Origin: JAKOVR01 sp031415655
GTDB lineage: Bacteria > Actinomycetota > Acidimicrobiia > Acidimicrobiales > Acidimicrobilacustridaceae
Length of the DNA stretch: 64,000 nucleotides
Assembly (NCBI GenBank): GCA_031415655.1
Contig: JANOSD010000016.1
Location: 30,702-94,701, forward strand
Direction: 5' to 3'
Numbering within the stretch: the first letter of the stretch is position 1; each line of letters starts with the position of its first letter. Below are positions 16,481 to 24,764 of the stretch, in pieces. The translations under genes and the position numbers were made by a program. The notes under the pieces were generated by a model. The model was not told the DNA's origin, did no database searches, and saw nothing but the letters and a program-made list of their open reading frames with translations.

Positions 16481-17109
16481 GACGACGGCTCCTTTCGGGA
16501 GCGGGTTTGGGCCTTGGTGCTTCGGAGCAGCACCCCGATCGCCCAGCTGCACCACTCGGCGGAGTCGTCGATCGATTCGCCCGCCTTGTCGTGGAGTTCG
16601 AGCAATGCGGTGGAGGAGGTGAGGACGTCGACGATGCCGAGTAGCCGGCGGCCCTCTTCGCTAGACGGATCAACGCCCTCGGCGGCGAGGTAGCTGACCA
16701 TGACGGCATGGCGAGTTTCCCACCGTCTCCGGCGCAGGTCGCGGCCAACCGGAGAGGTGAATTGGTTGCGGACCAAGGGGAGTTGGGCGGCCAGCTCTCG
16801 CCACGCCGCGCGCAGTGACGGGCCCACCTCGCCGAAATTGCGCGGCAGTACCGCGGCGGAGGCGGACAGCACGCTCCCCGCCGCGGCGTCGAGCAGTAGC
16901 TCCTTGGTGGGGAAGTAGCGGTAGACCGTGGCGACGCCGACGTTGGCCCGTTTCGCCACGGCCGGCACCGAGACGGCCGCGGGGTGTTCGTTGGCGACGA
17001 GGTCCGAAATGGCCCGCACGATTCGGGCGCGGGTGGCCTGGCGTTGCTCGTCCCGAAGCCCGGCTTCGGTCGGCTCGGATCGATCGGTCAGTCCATTCGG
17101 CTCGATCAT
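16477..17109 (-). CDS. TetR-family transcriptional regulator
   Basis: The 210-aa protein has a TetR DNA-binding domain at about residues 25-70 (ATRARIVRAISDLVAN, then VPAVAKRANVGVATVYRYFP with the classic recognition helix). A C-terminal ligand domain follows that resembles the KstR/SACE-type dimerisation fold. It is the first gene of an operon with the PEP-mobile-domain gene. A 17-base perfect palindrome 10 bases before its ATG is a probable autoregulatory operator that could also affect the divergent crotonase gene. Confidence 0.9.
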   Translation of the reverse strand: MIEPNGLTDRSEPTEAGLRDEQRQATRARIVRAISDLVANEHPAAVSVPAVAKRANVGVATVYRYFPTKELLLDAAAGSVLSASAAVLPRNFGEVGPSLRAAWRELAAQLPLVRNQFTSPVGRDLRRRRWETRHAVMVSYLAAEGVDPSSEEGRRLLGIVDVLTSSTALLELHDKAGESIDDSAEWCSWAIGVLLRSTKAQTRSRKEPSS

Positions 17110-17118
17110 GATAGGAAA

Positions 17119-17135
17119 CCTCTCATCATGAGAGG
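17119..17135. promoter_or_regulatory. Palindromic operator candidate between TetR and crotonase genes
   Basis: CCTCTCAT-C-ATGAGAGG has perfect 8-base arms around one centre base, the size typical of TetR-family sites, and lies just upstream of the tetR-like start. Ownership by this regulator is inferred from position. Confidence 0.65.
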
Positions 17136-17164
17136 AACCATATCACGAGAGTCCGGGAGTCGAG

Positions 17165-17213
17165 CTTTGGAGGAGGATTTTGTGGCGTTTCGCGACAAAA
17201 TCCTCCCCCAAAG
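17165..17213. repeat. Long imperfect hairpin (23-base arms)
   Basis: The left arm starts CTTTGGAGGAGGATTTTGT. The right arm ends ACAAAATCCTCCCCCAAAG and pairs at 21 of 23 positions around a TTT loop. It lies between the operator and the crotonase start, so it would be in the crotonase mRNA leader if transcription starts near the operator. Confidence 0.8.
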
Positions 17214-17266
17214 TCTCTACACAGCGGTGGAGCGGTAACGTCCACCCTCGATCGAGGAGCCAACCT

Positions 17267-18145
17267 TTGCCTGACAATTCCGAGACCGAGTCCGAGTCTG
17301 AGTCCGAGTCTGACGAGTCTGAGACCGAGTCCCCCGTGCCGGAGCGAACCGTGCCAGCGCCGCCATCGCCGGCTGTCCGTACGCACTCGATCGATCGGGT
17401 GCTCGTGGTCACGATCGATCGGCCCGAGGTGCGCAATGCCGTCGATCGTCCGACGGCCGATGCGTTGCACGATGCCTTCCTCGCCTTTGATGGCGACGAC
17501 GACCTCGATGTGGCGATCCTCACCGGAGCAGCCGGCACGTTCTGCGCCGGCGCCGACCTCAAGGGGGTGGCCGAAGGGCGGGGCAACCGTGTCGTCGCCG
17601 ACCCAGAGATGCCAGGCCCGATGGGCCCCACTCGTTTGCACCTGTCCAAGCCGGTGATCGCGGCGATCGAGGGTCACGCCGTGGCCGGCGGACTGGAGTT
17701 GGCGGTGTGGTGCGATCTTCGCGTCGCCGCCACGGATGCCGTGCTCGGCGTGTACTGCCGTCGTTGGGGCGTGCCGCTGATCGACGGGGGCACGATCCGG
17801 CTGCCCCGCCTGATCGGGCAGTCGCACGCCATGGATCTCATCCTCACGGGGAGGGGCGTGTCGGGCGAAGAAGCACTGCGGATGGGGCTGGTGAACCGGC
17901 TGGCCGAACCGGGCTCAGCGCTTGACGACGCGGTTGAGCTTGCCACCGCGATCACGAAGTTCCCGCAGACGTGCCTCCGCAACGACCGCCGATCAACGAT
18001 CGAGCAATGGTCGATGCCACTCGATGCCGCGCTGCATCACGAGACGGTGATCGGGCTACGCACCATTTCGAGCGGTGAGACGCTGGCCGGCGCAGCGCGG
18101 TTCCGTGACGGCAAGGGCCGTGGTGGATCGTTCGCCGACCTGTGA
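17267..18145 (+). CDS. Enoyl-CoA hydratase/isomerase family protein with acidic N-terminal repeat
   Basis: The crotonase fold is clear: VLVVTIDRPEVRNAVDR, the oxyanion loop GTFCAGADLKG, and AVAGGLELAVWCDLRVA with the first catalytic-position Glu. The position of the second Glu of true hydratases (normally PE) reads PL, so the reaction may not be canonical enoyl-CoA hydration. A TTG at 17267 preceded by GAGGAG is the best start and gives 292 aa. The N-terminus (SETESESESESDESETES) is a hexanucleotide-encoded Ser/Glu repeat absent from the family. The gene is divergent from the TetR operon. Confidence 0.82.
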   Translation: MPDNSETESESESESDESETESPVPERTVPAPPSPAVRTHSIDRVLVVTIDRPEVRNAVDRPTADALHDAFLAFDGDDDLDVAILTGAAGTFCAGADLKGVAEGRGNRVVADPEMPGPMGPTRLHLSKPVIAAIEGHAVAGGLELAVWCDLRVAATDAVLGVYCRRWGVPLIDGGTIRLPRLIGQSHAMDLILTGRGVSGEEALRMGLVNRLAEPGSALDDAVELATAITKFPQTCLRNDRRSTIEQWSMPLDAALHHETVIGLRTISSGETLAGAARFRDGKGRGGSFADL

Positions 18146-18242
18146 TTCGTTCGCCCACGTGGGAGCTTCGAGTCGTCGAGATTCGTCGTTTGGTCCGCTC
18201 CCGCCGACCGCCTCTCCAGCGCGTCACGCCGCAAGGACTGCC

Positions 18243-18639
18243 ATGAAGATCAACCTCCACAGCCTCTTCGTCCCCGACCAAGCCAAAGCGCTGGCGTTTT
18301 ACACTGAGGTCCTCGGGTTCGTGAAGAAGACCGACATCCCGATGGGTGACGTGAGCTGGATCACGGTGGTATCACCCGGATGAACCCCAGGGCACCGAAC
18401 TCGTGCTCGAACCCGACAATCACCCGTCGGTGCGGCCGTTCAAAGCGGCGTTGGTGAAAGACGGCATCCCCTTCACCTCGTTCGCCGTCGAGAATGTGCA
18501 GGACGAGTTCGAGCGACTCTCGGCCCTCGGGGTGGTCTTCACGCAGGAGCCGTTGGTGATGGGCCCGGTGACGGTGGCCGTGTTCGACGACACCTGCGGC
18601 AACCTCATCCAGATCGCCGCCACCGCCGACGAACCCTGA
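18243..18639 (+). pseudogene. VOC-family (glyoxalase-like) protein with a one-base frameshift
   Basis: ATG 18243 starts a typical VOC domain (LHSLFVPDQAKALAFYTEVL, then GDVSWITVVSP). At about 18379 one extra base moves the frame into a stop (GGATGA). The remainder (DEPQGTELVLEP, FKAALVKDGIPFTSFAVENV, MGPVTVAVFDDTCGNLIQI) continues in the +1 frame to 18639 with perfect conservation, including the terminal metal-ligand region. The intact downstream sequence argues for a very recent mutation or a sequencing error. The reaction type is unknown: VOC proteins include glyoxalase, dioxygenase and resistance enzymes. Confidence 0.82.
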
Positions 18640-19052
18640 CCGGCCGAGTCTTTACCGAGACGGAAAAGTCCTTTGTGGGCCGAGAAATCATCCGGGTCCC
18701 TGGTATGGGTAAACACCAAACATTCAGACTCTTTGCCTGCAAACCGCGAATCGAACCGCCCACGATGCCCCAATCCGAGCGCCACCTGTCGGTCGACGAT
18801 TGCGCCCGGCACCGCAGCTATCGCGTTGCTCTCGCCGTTCGGAGAACGAGGCCCGAGCCAACGAGATCATGGGTGCGGCCGACCGCAGGGTGCGTTTCGC
18901 CGTGGTGCCGACCGATCGCTGGTGGCCATCGGCCTCCGAGTCGTCGTCCCCGAAGCCATCGCCACGGCATTCCTGTCGCCGGGTCTGGGTGCGCTACCGG
19001 AAGACCCGGCGAAGACAACACTCAGTAGCGGGCGGGGTAACGTCCGATCGTC
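18640..19052. other. Gene-free stretch upstream of the LuxR regulator
   Basis: No frame gives a recognisable product. It probably contains the promoter of the LuxR-type gene. A stretch near 18730 resembling a T-loop does not fold as a tRNA. Confidence 0.4.
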
Positions 19053-21677
19053 ATGACTGGCCCGTGGCCCCTCATCGGGCGTGACCAAGAACTGGCGGCC
19101 GCAGCAGACGCTCTGGCACGCCGTCATGTCGTGGTGCTCCTCGGCGAAGCCGGCGTCGGAAAGACCCGCATCGCCACCGCGGTGGCCGAGCTGGGAACTG
19201 GCCGGTCCCGGACCGTGCGCCGCGTCGTCGGCCGAATCGCTACCCGGGACCTACCGCTGGCGGCGATCGGTGAGTTCATCGGTGCCGCCGCGCCGCACCT
19301 CGCAGCGTCGGCCCTCATGGAGACGGTGCTCCAGACGGTGCCAGGTCGCGCAAGGCCCCTGCTCTTCGTCGATGATGCTCAATGGCTGGACTCGGGGAGC
19401 GCGGGCATTCTCCAGCAGGTCATCGAGGCCGACCGACTCGACGTCGTCATCACCGTCCGCACCGGTGAGGCTGTCGCGGCGTCGGCATCGGTATCGGCGC
19501 TGTGGACCGACCCGACCACCCCTCGTATCGTCGTCTCGCCGCTCTCCGACCGCGCAACTACCCAACTGATCAACGAGGTGCTCGGCGGGCCGGTCGAAGC
19601 CCGAACGCTGCTCCAACTGACGAGGATCTCTCGGGGCAACGCGTTGTTCCTGCGGGAGTTGGTCGACGGTGCCCTGGCCGGTGGTGCGCTCTGGTGCGAG
19701 AACGGGCTCTGGCGTTTCATTTCGCCGCTGGTCCACACGCCTGTCCTGGAGCAGCTGATCCTGTCTCGTTACGCCCCGCTCGACGCGGCCGGCCGGGAAG
19801 CTATCGAACTGGTCGCCATCGCCGGCGGTGTGCCCGTCCGCTTGCTCGAGACGCTGGCCCCGCCCGCGGTTCTTGAGGAACTGGAACGCAAGGCGATGTT
19901 GACGGCCGCCGGCGGCGGCGACAGCCCGCTCACCGTCGAGCTGGCCCACCCGCTCCATGGGGAAATCATCAGGAATCGGATGCCGGCGCTCACCAAGCTC
20001 CGGCTGTCGCGGCTCCTCGCTGACGCCGCCACCGCGGTGCCCGGAGCTATGGTCGATGAACTCCAGGTCGTGGTCTGGGAGCGCGACGGAGGAGGGCAAC
20101 CGGACCTCGCCCGGCTGATTCGTGCCGCCCGCTCCGCGCTCGTCCGGAACGACACGGGCCTGGCGGGTTCGCTGGCTATCACCGCCGTGAAGGCAGCACC
20201 TACCTTCGAGGCGGCCTCCCTCGCCGCCTGGTGCCTGGCCGAACAGGGTGATCATGCCGGTGCACTCGACATAGCGCAGCGCACGTTGGACCAGTTGGAC
20301 GACCCCTCGGAACGTGCCGGCCTCGTCCTGCGGATCGCCGAGGAGCGCTACTGGGGTGAGGGCCTCGACGGCGACACTGACGGCCACCAGACCCTCGCCG
20401 ACGCAACCAACACCTTCCCGCCAGGGCCCTGGCTCGACCTTTTCCGGGCCCAGACCTTCGTTTTCGCCATGCTCGACGGCGCCATTGGGGATGCGCTGCC
20501 CGGTGCACTGGCGCTGGTCGACCATCCCGACCAGCGGGTGGCATCCGTGGCCGCGTTGGCAGCAGAGTTCGCGCTGTCGTTCAGCGACAGGGGAAGCGAG
20601 GCGATTGAACTCGCCGGTCATGCCTACGCGGCGACAAGGGACGCTCCGTACGCCGGCGACCCCAACGTTCACGTATTGGGTCAGGTGCTGGCCATGGCCG
20701 TCGACGGCCAGTACCTGATGGCCGAGGAGATGATCGCCCTCGTGCACGAGGTCGCCGTCAGCCGCCCGGGCCGCCAAGCCCAGGCCTGGGCCGCCGTCGT
20801 CCGGGCGTTCGTGGCCTTGCGTCGGGGCCGCCTCGATTCGGCGTTGCGTCTTGCCCTCGAAGCCGAGATGCTCTGGCTCGACCAGGGTCTGCCTCGACTG
20901 GCCCGCTGGGCGGGAGCGGCGGCGGTGCAGTCGCTCGCTGAACAGGGTCGCGTCCACGAGGCACGCGAGGTCGAAGCCCGCATGGCGTTGTATCCCGCCG
21001 AGAAGTTCCGCCTCTTCGAGCCACTGCTCCATCGCGCCAGCGCCTTCACGGCGGCGGTGGAAGGGCGAACCACGATCGCCGTTGCCGAGTTGACCAGCAT
21101 CGCCGAGCAGTGCCTGAGGAAGGGCTCCTACGCCTTCGCCATGATCGTGATCCACGACCTCACCCGAATCGGCGAAGGAGCGCACGCAGCACGTCTCGTT
21201 GGCCGTGTACCTCCCGGCGGCACCGCTACCGAGGCCACACGAGCGCATGTGCTCGCCGCCGCAGCGGCCGATCCTGCCGCGATGGCTGAGGCGGCCGAAG
21301 CCCTGGCGGTGATCGGGGCGGACCTCGCGGCGGCCGAGGCCTTCGCGCAGGCCGCCGAGCTCTGGCGCCGCCACAAGTCCCCAAAGGCCGCTACGCGTTG
21401 TGCCGCTCGTTCCGCCGACCTTCAGGCCCAGTGCGAGCGTGCACGCACTCCTGGCCTGCTCGGCTCGGAGAAGGCGATGGGCTTGTCGAAGCGCGAGATA
21501 GAGGTCGCCCGGCTCGCGCAGTCAGGAGCGTCCAACCGTGAGATCGCCGAGGAACTGAACATCTCGGAGCGAACGGTCGAGAACCACCTCTACCGAGCCT
21601 TCTCAAAGTTTGGTGTGACCTCTCGTGCCGACCTGTCGAGCGTCCTCGGTCCACGGATCCATCCGGAGACCGAATAA
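19053..21677 (+). CDS. Large ATP-binding LuxR-family regulator (LAL/MalT-like)
   Basis: The 874-aa protein begins with an AAA-type ATPase domain: LIGRDQELAA, Walker A GEAGVGKT (31-38) and Walker B LLFVDDAQWL (about 103-112). A long helical TPR-like middle (about 330-780) follows, ending in a LuxR helix-turn-helix (LSKREIEVARLAQSGASNREIAEEL, then SERTVENHLYRAFSKFGV). This is the LAL architecture: binding of an inducer and ATP drives oligomerisation and DNA binding. The target regulon is not evident; the nearest downstream genes are small peptides. The C-terminus has the full HTH, so the gene is intact. Confidence 0.92.
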   Translation: MTGPWPLIGRDQELAAAADALARRHVVVLLGEAGVGKTRIATAVAELGTGRSRTVRRVVGRIATRDLPLAAIGEFIGAAAPHLAASALMETVLQTVPGRARPLLFVDDAQWLDSGSAGILQQVIEADRLDVVITVRTGEAVAASASVSALWTDPTTPRIVVSPLSDRATTQLINEVLGGPVEARTLLQLTRISRGNALFLRELVDGALAGGALWCENGLWRFISPLVHTPVLEQLILSRYAPLDAAGREAIELVAIAGGVPVRLLETLAPPAVLEELERKAMLTAAGGGDSPLTVELAHPLHGEIIRNRMPALTKLRLSRLLADAATAVPGAMVDELQVVVWERDGGGQPDLARLIRAARSALVRNDTGLAGSLAITAVKAAPTFEAASLAAWCLAEQGDHAGALDIAQRTLDQLDDPSERAGLVLRIAEERYWGEGLDGDTDGHQTLADATNTFPPGPWLDLFRAQTFVFAMLDGAIGDALPGALALVDHPDQRVASVAALAAEFALSFSDRGSEAIELAGHAYAATRDAPYAGDPNVHVLGQVLAMAVDGQYLMAEEMIALVHEVAVSRPGRQAQAWAAVVRAFVALRRGRLDSALRLALEAEMLWLDQGLPRLARWAGAAAVQSLAEQGRVHEAREVEARMALYPAEKFRLFEPLLHRASAFTAAVEGRTTIAVAELTSIAEQCLRKGSYAFAMIVIHDLTRIGEGAHAARLVGRVPPGGTATEATRAHVLAAAAADPAAMAEAAEALAVIGADLAAAEAFAQAAELWRRHKSPKAATRCAARSADLQAQCERARTPGLLGSEKAMGLSKREIEVARLAQSGASNREIAEELNISERTVENHLYRAFSKFGVTSRADLSSVLGPRIHPETE

Positions 21678-21745
21678 AACCTCGTTCTCCACAATGAGTA
21701 GCGCCCACTCACGACGCCACGACCAGCACGTGGTTGAGTCAAGTC

Positions 21746-21952
21746 ATGGCCGACATCGACCTGGTGCTCGACCGGCTCCGCAACGATCTTGCGTTCCGAC
21801 TGCTCCTGGAGACTGAACCGGGCCAAGCCCTTGCCGGCCTATCGCTCAGCCCCGCTCATCTTCGCCAACTCGAACGCGAACTTCACGGTGACGACGTGGT
21901 GGGTTTTACGTCGGCCTCGAAGGCCGATCCCTACTTCAGTCAACCCGACTGA
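21746..21952 (+). CDS. Small protein with LigA/RiPP-leader-like N-terminal domain (68 aa)
   Basis: The product MADIDLVLDRLRNDLAFRLL continues LLETEPGQALAGLSLSPAHL and then a helix. This recalls the short helical LigA-like domains, including leader regions of Franean1_4349-type putative RiPP precursors, where a conserved helical leader precedes a variable tail. The tail here is GFTSASKADPYFSQPD. It sits 68 bases downstream of the LuxR gene. No modifying enzyme is nearby, so a RiPP role is only a possibility. A second open frame continues from its stop. Confidence 0.5.
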   Translation: MADIDLVLDRLRNDLAFRLLLETEPGQALAGLSLSPAHLRQLERELHGDDVVGFTSASKADPYFSQPD

Positions 21953-22112
21953 CCAAGCCCCTGCTCACCGCGTCGTCGTCGCCATCGATGGGGAGGACCG
22001 GTACTTCGAGGTCTCGGCCGAGGCGGTGTTCGGAGCGGAGTACTACGACGCGACGCGCCCCGCAGCTCCTCCGGTTTCCGAGCATGCCGACGAGTTCGAC
22101 TGCGAACAGTAA
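21951..22112 (+). other. Open frame continuing +1 from the small protein's stop
   Basis: From the base after the stop, the +1 frame reads HRVVVAIDGEDRYFEVSAEA then FGAEYYDATRPAAPPV and an acidic tail to 22112. The translation looks protein-like but has no ATG, GTG or TTG of its own near the beginning. It could be a frameshifted extension of the previous gene or chance. Confidence 0.3.
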
Positions 22113-22137
22113 AAGGCAATCCCTACAACGGCGGTCG

Positions 22138-22680
22138 TCAGTCCTTCAGGAACTCATTGGTGAGCGATTGGGCCTTGGCTTCGGTCGTGCCTTGAAAGAT
22201 CTGGACGTAGAGACAGCGATCGCCCTTCTTCGAGATCGTGTCGATCAGTACTGTCGGGTCGCTGCCGCTGGGTCGGGCCATCGCAGAGTCACCGACCGCC
22301 GCCAGCGGCTTGCGTTTGGCGATCGGGTCGGACTCGAGGCCCTTCCAGTCATCACACTTCAGAAACTCGGCTTGCACCACTCCGATGGTGTCGCCTTGGT
22401 AGGTGCACCCCGGCAACGTGTTCCCGACACGGAAACGGCCGGATTCGGTGAGCACCTTGGCCGACTTCACCGGGGTCCCGAGCAATGTCGAAACCTTGTC
22501 CGCCGGCACCGTGAGGCACAGGTCAGTGGACGTACTCGCTGCCCCGCCGGCGCTCGGAGCGCCGCTCGTCGACGAACCGGCGGCATTCGTCGCGGTTGGG
22601 GTCGACGAGGATGAGCAGCCGGACATCGCGAGGCTCAGTCCGGCAAGGGGGACGACGATACAGAGGGCGTTGTGCTTCAT
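22138..22680 (-). CDS. Secreted lipoprotein, DUF3558-like
   Basis: ATG 22680 begins a signal peptide with a lipobox (LAMSGC), a Ser/Thr/Ala linker (about 22-50) and a compact domain. Two Cys residues (DLCLTV and LPGCTYQG) and a later pair (KCDDW, DRCLYVQI) suggest disulfides outside the membrane. The layout resembles DUF3558-type lipoproteins of Actinobacteria, but this is a weak family call. The 180-aa product is complete. The open frame extends upstream past 23000 without lipoprotein character, so the later ATG is used. Confidence 0.7.
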   Translation of the reverse strand: MKHNALCIVVPLAGLSLAMSGCSSSSTPTATNAAGSSTSGAPSAGGAASTSTDLCLTVPADKVSTLLGTPVKSAKVLTESGRFRVGNTLPGCTYQGDTIGVVQAEFLKCDDWKGLESDPIAKRKPLAAVGDSAMARPSGSDPTVLIDTISKKGDRCLYVQIFQGTTEAKAQSLTNEFLKD

Positions 22681-23059
22681 GGTTCTCAGGAAAGCATCAT
22701 CGAAGAACGGCGCCAAGAGTGTCGGGTACTCATGGCGACGAGCGCCTCTACTCAGTGCCGGCCACGATCCTTTTCCCCAGCGCCGCTTGTCGCCCGGAGG
22801 AATCGAATGAGCCGACCGTAGGTGTTCGAGATCTGCGTCGATGAGCTCGCACAGGTGACGCCTGAGGTGCGCTTCGAGCTCATCACCCTGATGCGCGCCG
22901 GTGATCTCAGCGCCGCCGAGTTTCGCCTTGAGCCCACCGGCCGCAGCCCGAGACACTTCACCGTTGGGTTCGAGGATCGAGAGGTTGGTGTTAAAGCGTT
23001 CCAGCGCTCTGAGCATCAAGGCTGGGTCAACCGACGTATGAGTGGTGGAAAGAACGAGG
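22681..23059. other. No convincing gene
   Basis: Frames open on both strands over this stretch. One on the plus strand (MFEICVDELAQVTPEVRFEL) has protein-like composition but no recognisable domain. It may be a degraded gene. Confidence 0.3.
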
Positions 23060-23197
23060 GTGACCCCGCTGGATGACATCAACCTCAACCTCGTAGCTGA
23101 TCTCAACGCCGAAGATGACGACGGCCAAGTCCACTTCTCGATCCTCAAGGGACCGGTCGCCAAGAACCGACATCCACTCGGGCATGCGGTGGCCTGA
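23060..23197 (+). CDS. Small ORF (45 aa), possibly an internally deleted gene
   Basis: GTG 23060 opens VTPLDDINLNLVADLNAEDD, which continues GQVHFSILKGPVAKNRH. The sequence looks like coding DNA (even amphipathic pattern, good wobble GC). The two halves meet at an acidic DDDG, which would fit a deletion that joined the ends of a longer small protein. I cannot name a family with confidence. Confidence 0.35.
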   Translation: MTPLDDINLNLVADLNAEDDDGQVHFSILKGPVAKNRHPLGHAVA

Positions 23198-23336
23198 GGG
23201 TCACGAACCTGCGGATACCGCTGCCTACCGTTCGGGCGGTGCTGGACGCCGTGCCACGGCGCGAGCTGACCGGCGCTCGGTCCGCGAACAGACGCTGCCC
23301 GACGAGACCTTTCCCCGGGGTCGCAGTCGCGCCCAG

Positions 23337-23744
23337 TCATCTTGTCGTGGACGCCACCCGACGGGCCACTGCGGCGCAGCGTTGGGCTCGCTCGACAGCC
23401 TTGGTGGCGGTTGCTATTGCGATGTCGTCGGGGTCGTACTCGGCCTTGGTCTTGAGGGGCAGGAGACGGCGAAGCTCGCGCTCAACCTCGGCACCGTCGG
23501 GTCCTGCCTGGCGAAGCAGGACGAGCACCTGGTCGTGGTCCTCGCCGGCGGCTCGCTGGCCGAGGCGTGCGCCACACACGGCATCGGCCGAGTTGATACC
23601 AGCATGGATGGCGAGGCTCGTGGCTGCGATGTTGCGGCGTAGTTCGAGGCTGCTGGCGGCGGCGTCGGCGAACTCTCCGGCCTTGGCGGCGTAGGAGCGG
23701 ACCTGTGCGGCCGACACGGGCTTGGTGCGATGGGTCCTAGACAC
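23337..23744 (-). CDS. HEPN-domain protein, probable toxin of a HEPN-MNT pair
   Basis: The 135-aa product from GTG 23744 is all-helical. It contains the stretch LELRRNIAATSLAIHAGINSADAVCG, in which an upstream Arg and His47 (LAIHAG) correspond to the HEPN RNase-type motif. In HEPN-MNT modules the HEPN protein acts as an RNase toxin and the MNT protein neutralises it by adenylylation. Its start overlaps the end of the nucleotidyltransferase gene by 8 bases, as expected for such a pair. The C-terminal helices are basic. Confidence 0.75.
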   Translation of the reverse strand: MSRTHRTKPVSAAQVRSYAAKAGEFADAAASSLELRRNIAATSLAIHAGINSADAVCGARLGQRAAGEDHDQVLVLLRQAGPDGAEVERELRRLLPLKTKAEYDPDDIAIATATKAVERAQRCAAVARRVASTTR

Positions 23745-24360
23745 GGTGAATGTTTTGCAGGCTCTCGATACCCAACCCGTGGACAACGCGACCGTCGCGT
23801 CGGATCTCGTTCCATAGCTCGGCGCGGCCGGACAGGCGGGCTGCGGCCTCGTCGGCGCTCACCTCAAGCACCTCGACGCGGTTGCCCGTGATGCGTCGGA
23901 TGTCGGTACGCCACTGTTCGATCGAGGTGGACCACTGGTCGTCGTCGTTGTGGAGTTCGTCCGGTCGGATAACCACCACGTCGATGTCGCTTTCGGCATG
24001 GGCTTCACGCCGGGCGAAGGAGCCGAAGACGATGACGCTCACCGGCGGGAGAGGGAGGGAGCGAGCCAAACGGCCGATCTCGCCGAGCACGGTGTCGGTC
24101 GATCGGGCGAGGTCCAGGATGGCGCGGGTAGCGACGTGTTCGGTTACCAAACGGAACAGCGAGGAGGGGGGTACCTCGCGACGTTCGACGACACCCAACT
24201 CGACCAAACCGGGCAGGATACGCGATACGTGGGCCTGGCTCACCCCGGATAGTTGAGCGATGGTCCGTAGGTTCAACTCCGCGGTGGTCTCGGCCAGAAC
24301 GGCGAGTACTCGCCCCTGGGCACCGGGGATTATTCCTTCGATCGGTCGCACGAAGTCCAC
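23737..24360 (-). CDS. HTH-nucleotidyltransferase (MNT) antitoxin/regulator
   Basis: The 207-aa protein has an N-terminal winged helix of the MarR/ArsR kind (LRTIAQLSGVSQAHVSRILP, residues 31-50). A minimal nucleotidyltransferase domain follows with the signature GSFARREAHAESDID (G113, S114; catalytic D125 and D127) and a third acidic residue later. It is probably both the antidote for the adjacent HEPN protein and an autoregulator. A CCCACAT/ATGTGGG inverted repeat lies just upstream of its ATG at 24360. Confidence 0.85.
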   Translation of the reverse strand: MDFVRPIEGIIPGAQGRVLAVLAETTAELNLRTIAQLSGVSQAHVSRILPGLVELGVVERREVPPSSLFRLVTEHVATRAILDLARSTDTVLGEIGRLARSLPLPPVSVIVFGSFARREAHAESDIDVVVIRPDELHNDDDQWSTSIEQWRTDIRRITGNRVEVLEVSADEAAARLSGRAELWNEIRRDGRVVHGLGIESLQNIHRV

Positions 24361-24381
24361 CGGGAAAGACTAGCCGGGTTA

Positions 24382-24417
24382 CCCACATTGAGGGAAGGGT
24401 TGTTCCATATATGTGGG
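24382..24417. promoter_or_regulatory. Inverted-repeat operator candidate for the HEPN-MNT pair
   Basis: CCCACAT (24382-24388) and ATGTGGG (24411-24417) are exact complements separated by 22 bases and lie 22 bases upstream of the MNT start. The MNT protein carries a DNA-binding domain, so autoregulation is plausible. Confidence 0.5.
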
Positions 24418-24764
24418 CAATCCGGACGCACGGAGGGACCGCCGTGACCCGACCCGGCGTTCGCACAGATCCGCCCCTGTCATGCCCCGCGTTTTGTCCA
24501 CCCCGCTCCTCGGAATGGAGAACTGCCGACGTCGGGGGGACGCACAAGGCTCGAACCGGACCGTCTTCCCCGAGCGGCCTGACAGTGTTGAATCCGAGCG
24601 CCTTCAACGAGGCACTGGCACCGGCCTCAAGGGGCTGCGGCACCGGTCAGTCAGGTGCGCTGAGGTGCCGGGTGTCCGCCGAGCCTGCGACTTGCGTCAA
24701 GTACGCCGACTCGGCTCGCCGCCTGTGGGCGATGCTCTCTTTCGCCGGCAACCCGAGTTGCGGG
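24418..24764. other. Gene-free stretch between two minus-strand genes
   Basis: No frame has recognisable protein content. A patch near 24665-24705 weakly resembles the dispersed repeat found at 46664 and 63405. Confidence 0.35.

Noticed and set aside
18720..18770. T-loop-like sequence (GGTTCGATTCGC on the minus strand) suggesting a tRNA
   Set aside because: No matching acceptor, D or anticodon arms could be formed around it.
19251..21374. A 707-aa minus-strand frame opposite the LuxR gene
   Set aside because: It is the shadow of a high-GC gene; no domain or signal is visible and the sense strand encodes clear ATPase and HTH motifs.
24665..24705. Possible fourth copy of repeat R2
   Set aside because: Only short patches (GAGCCTG-GAC-TGCGTC) match; too diverged to distinguish from chance.
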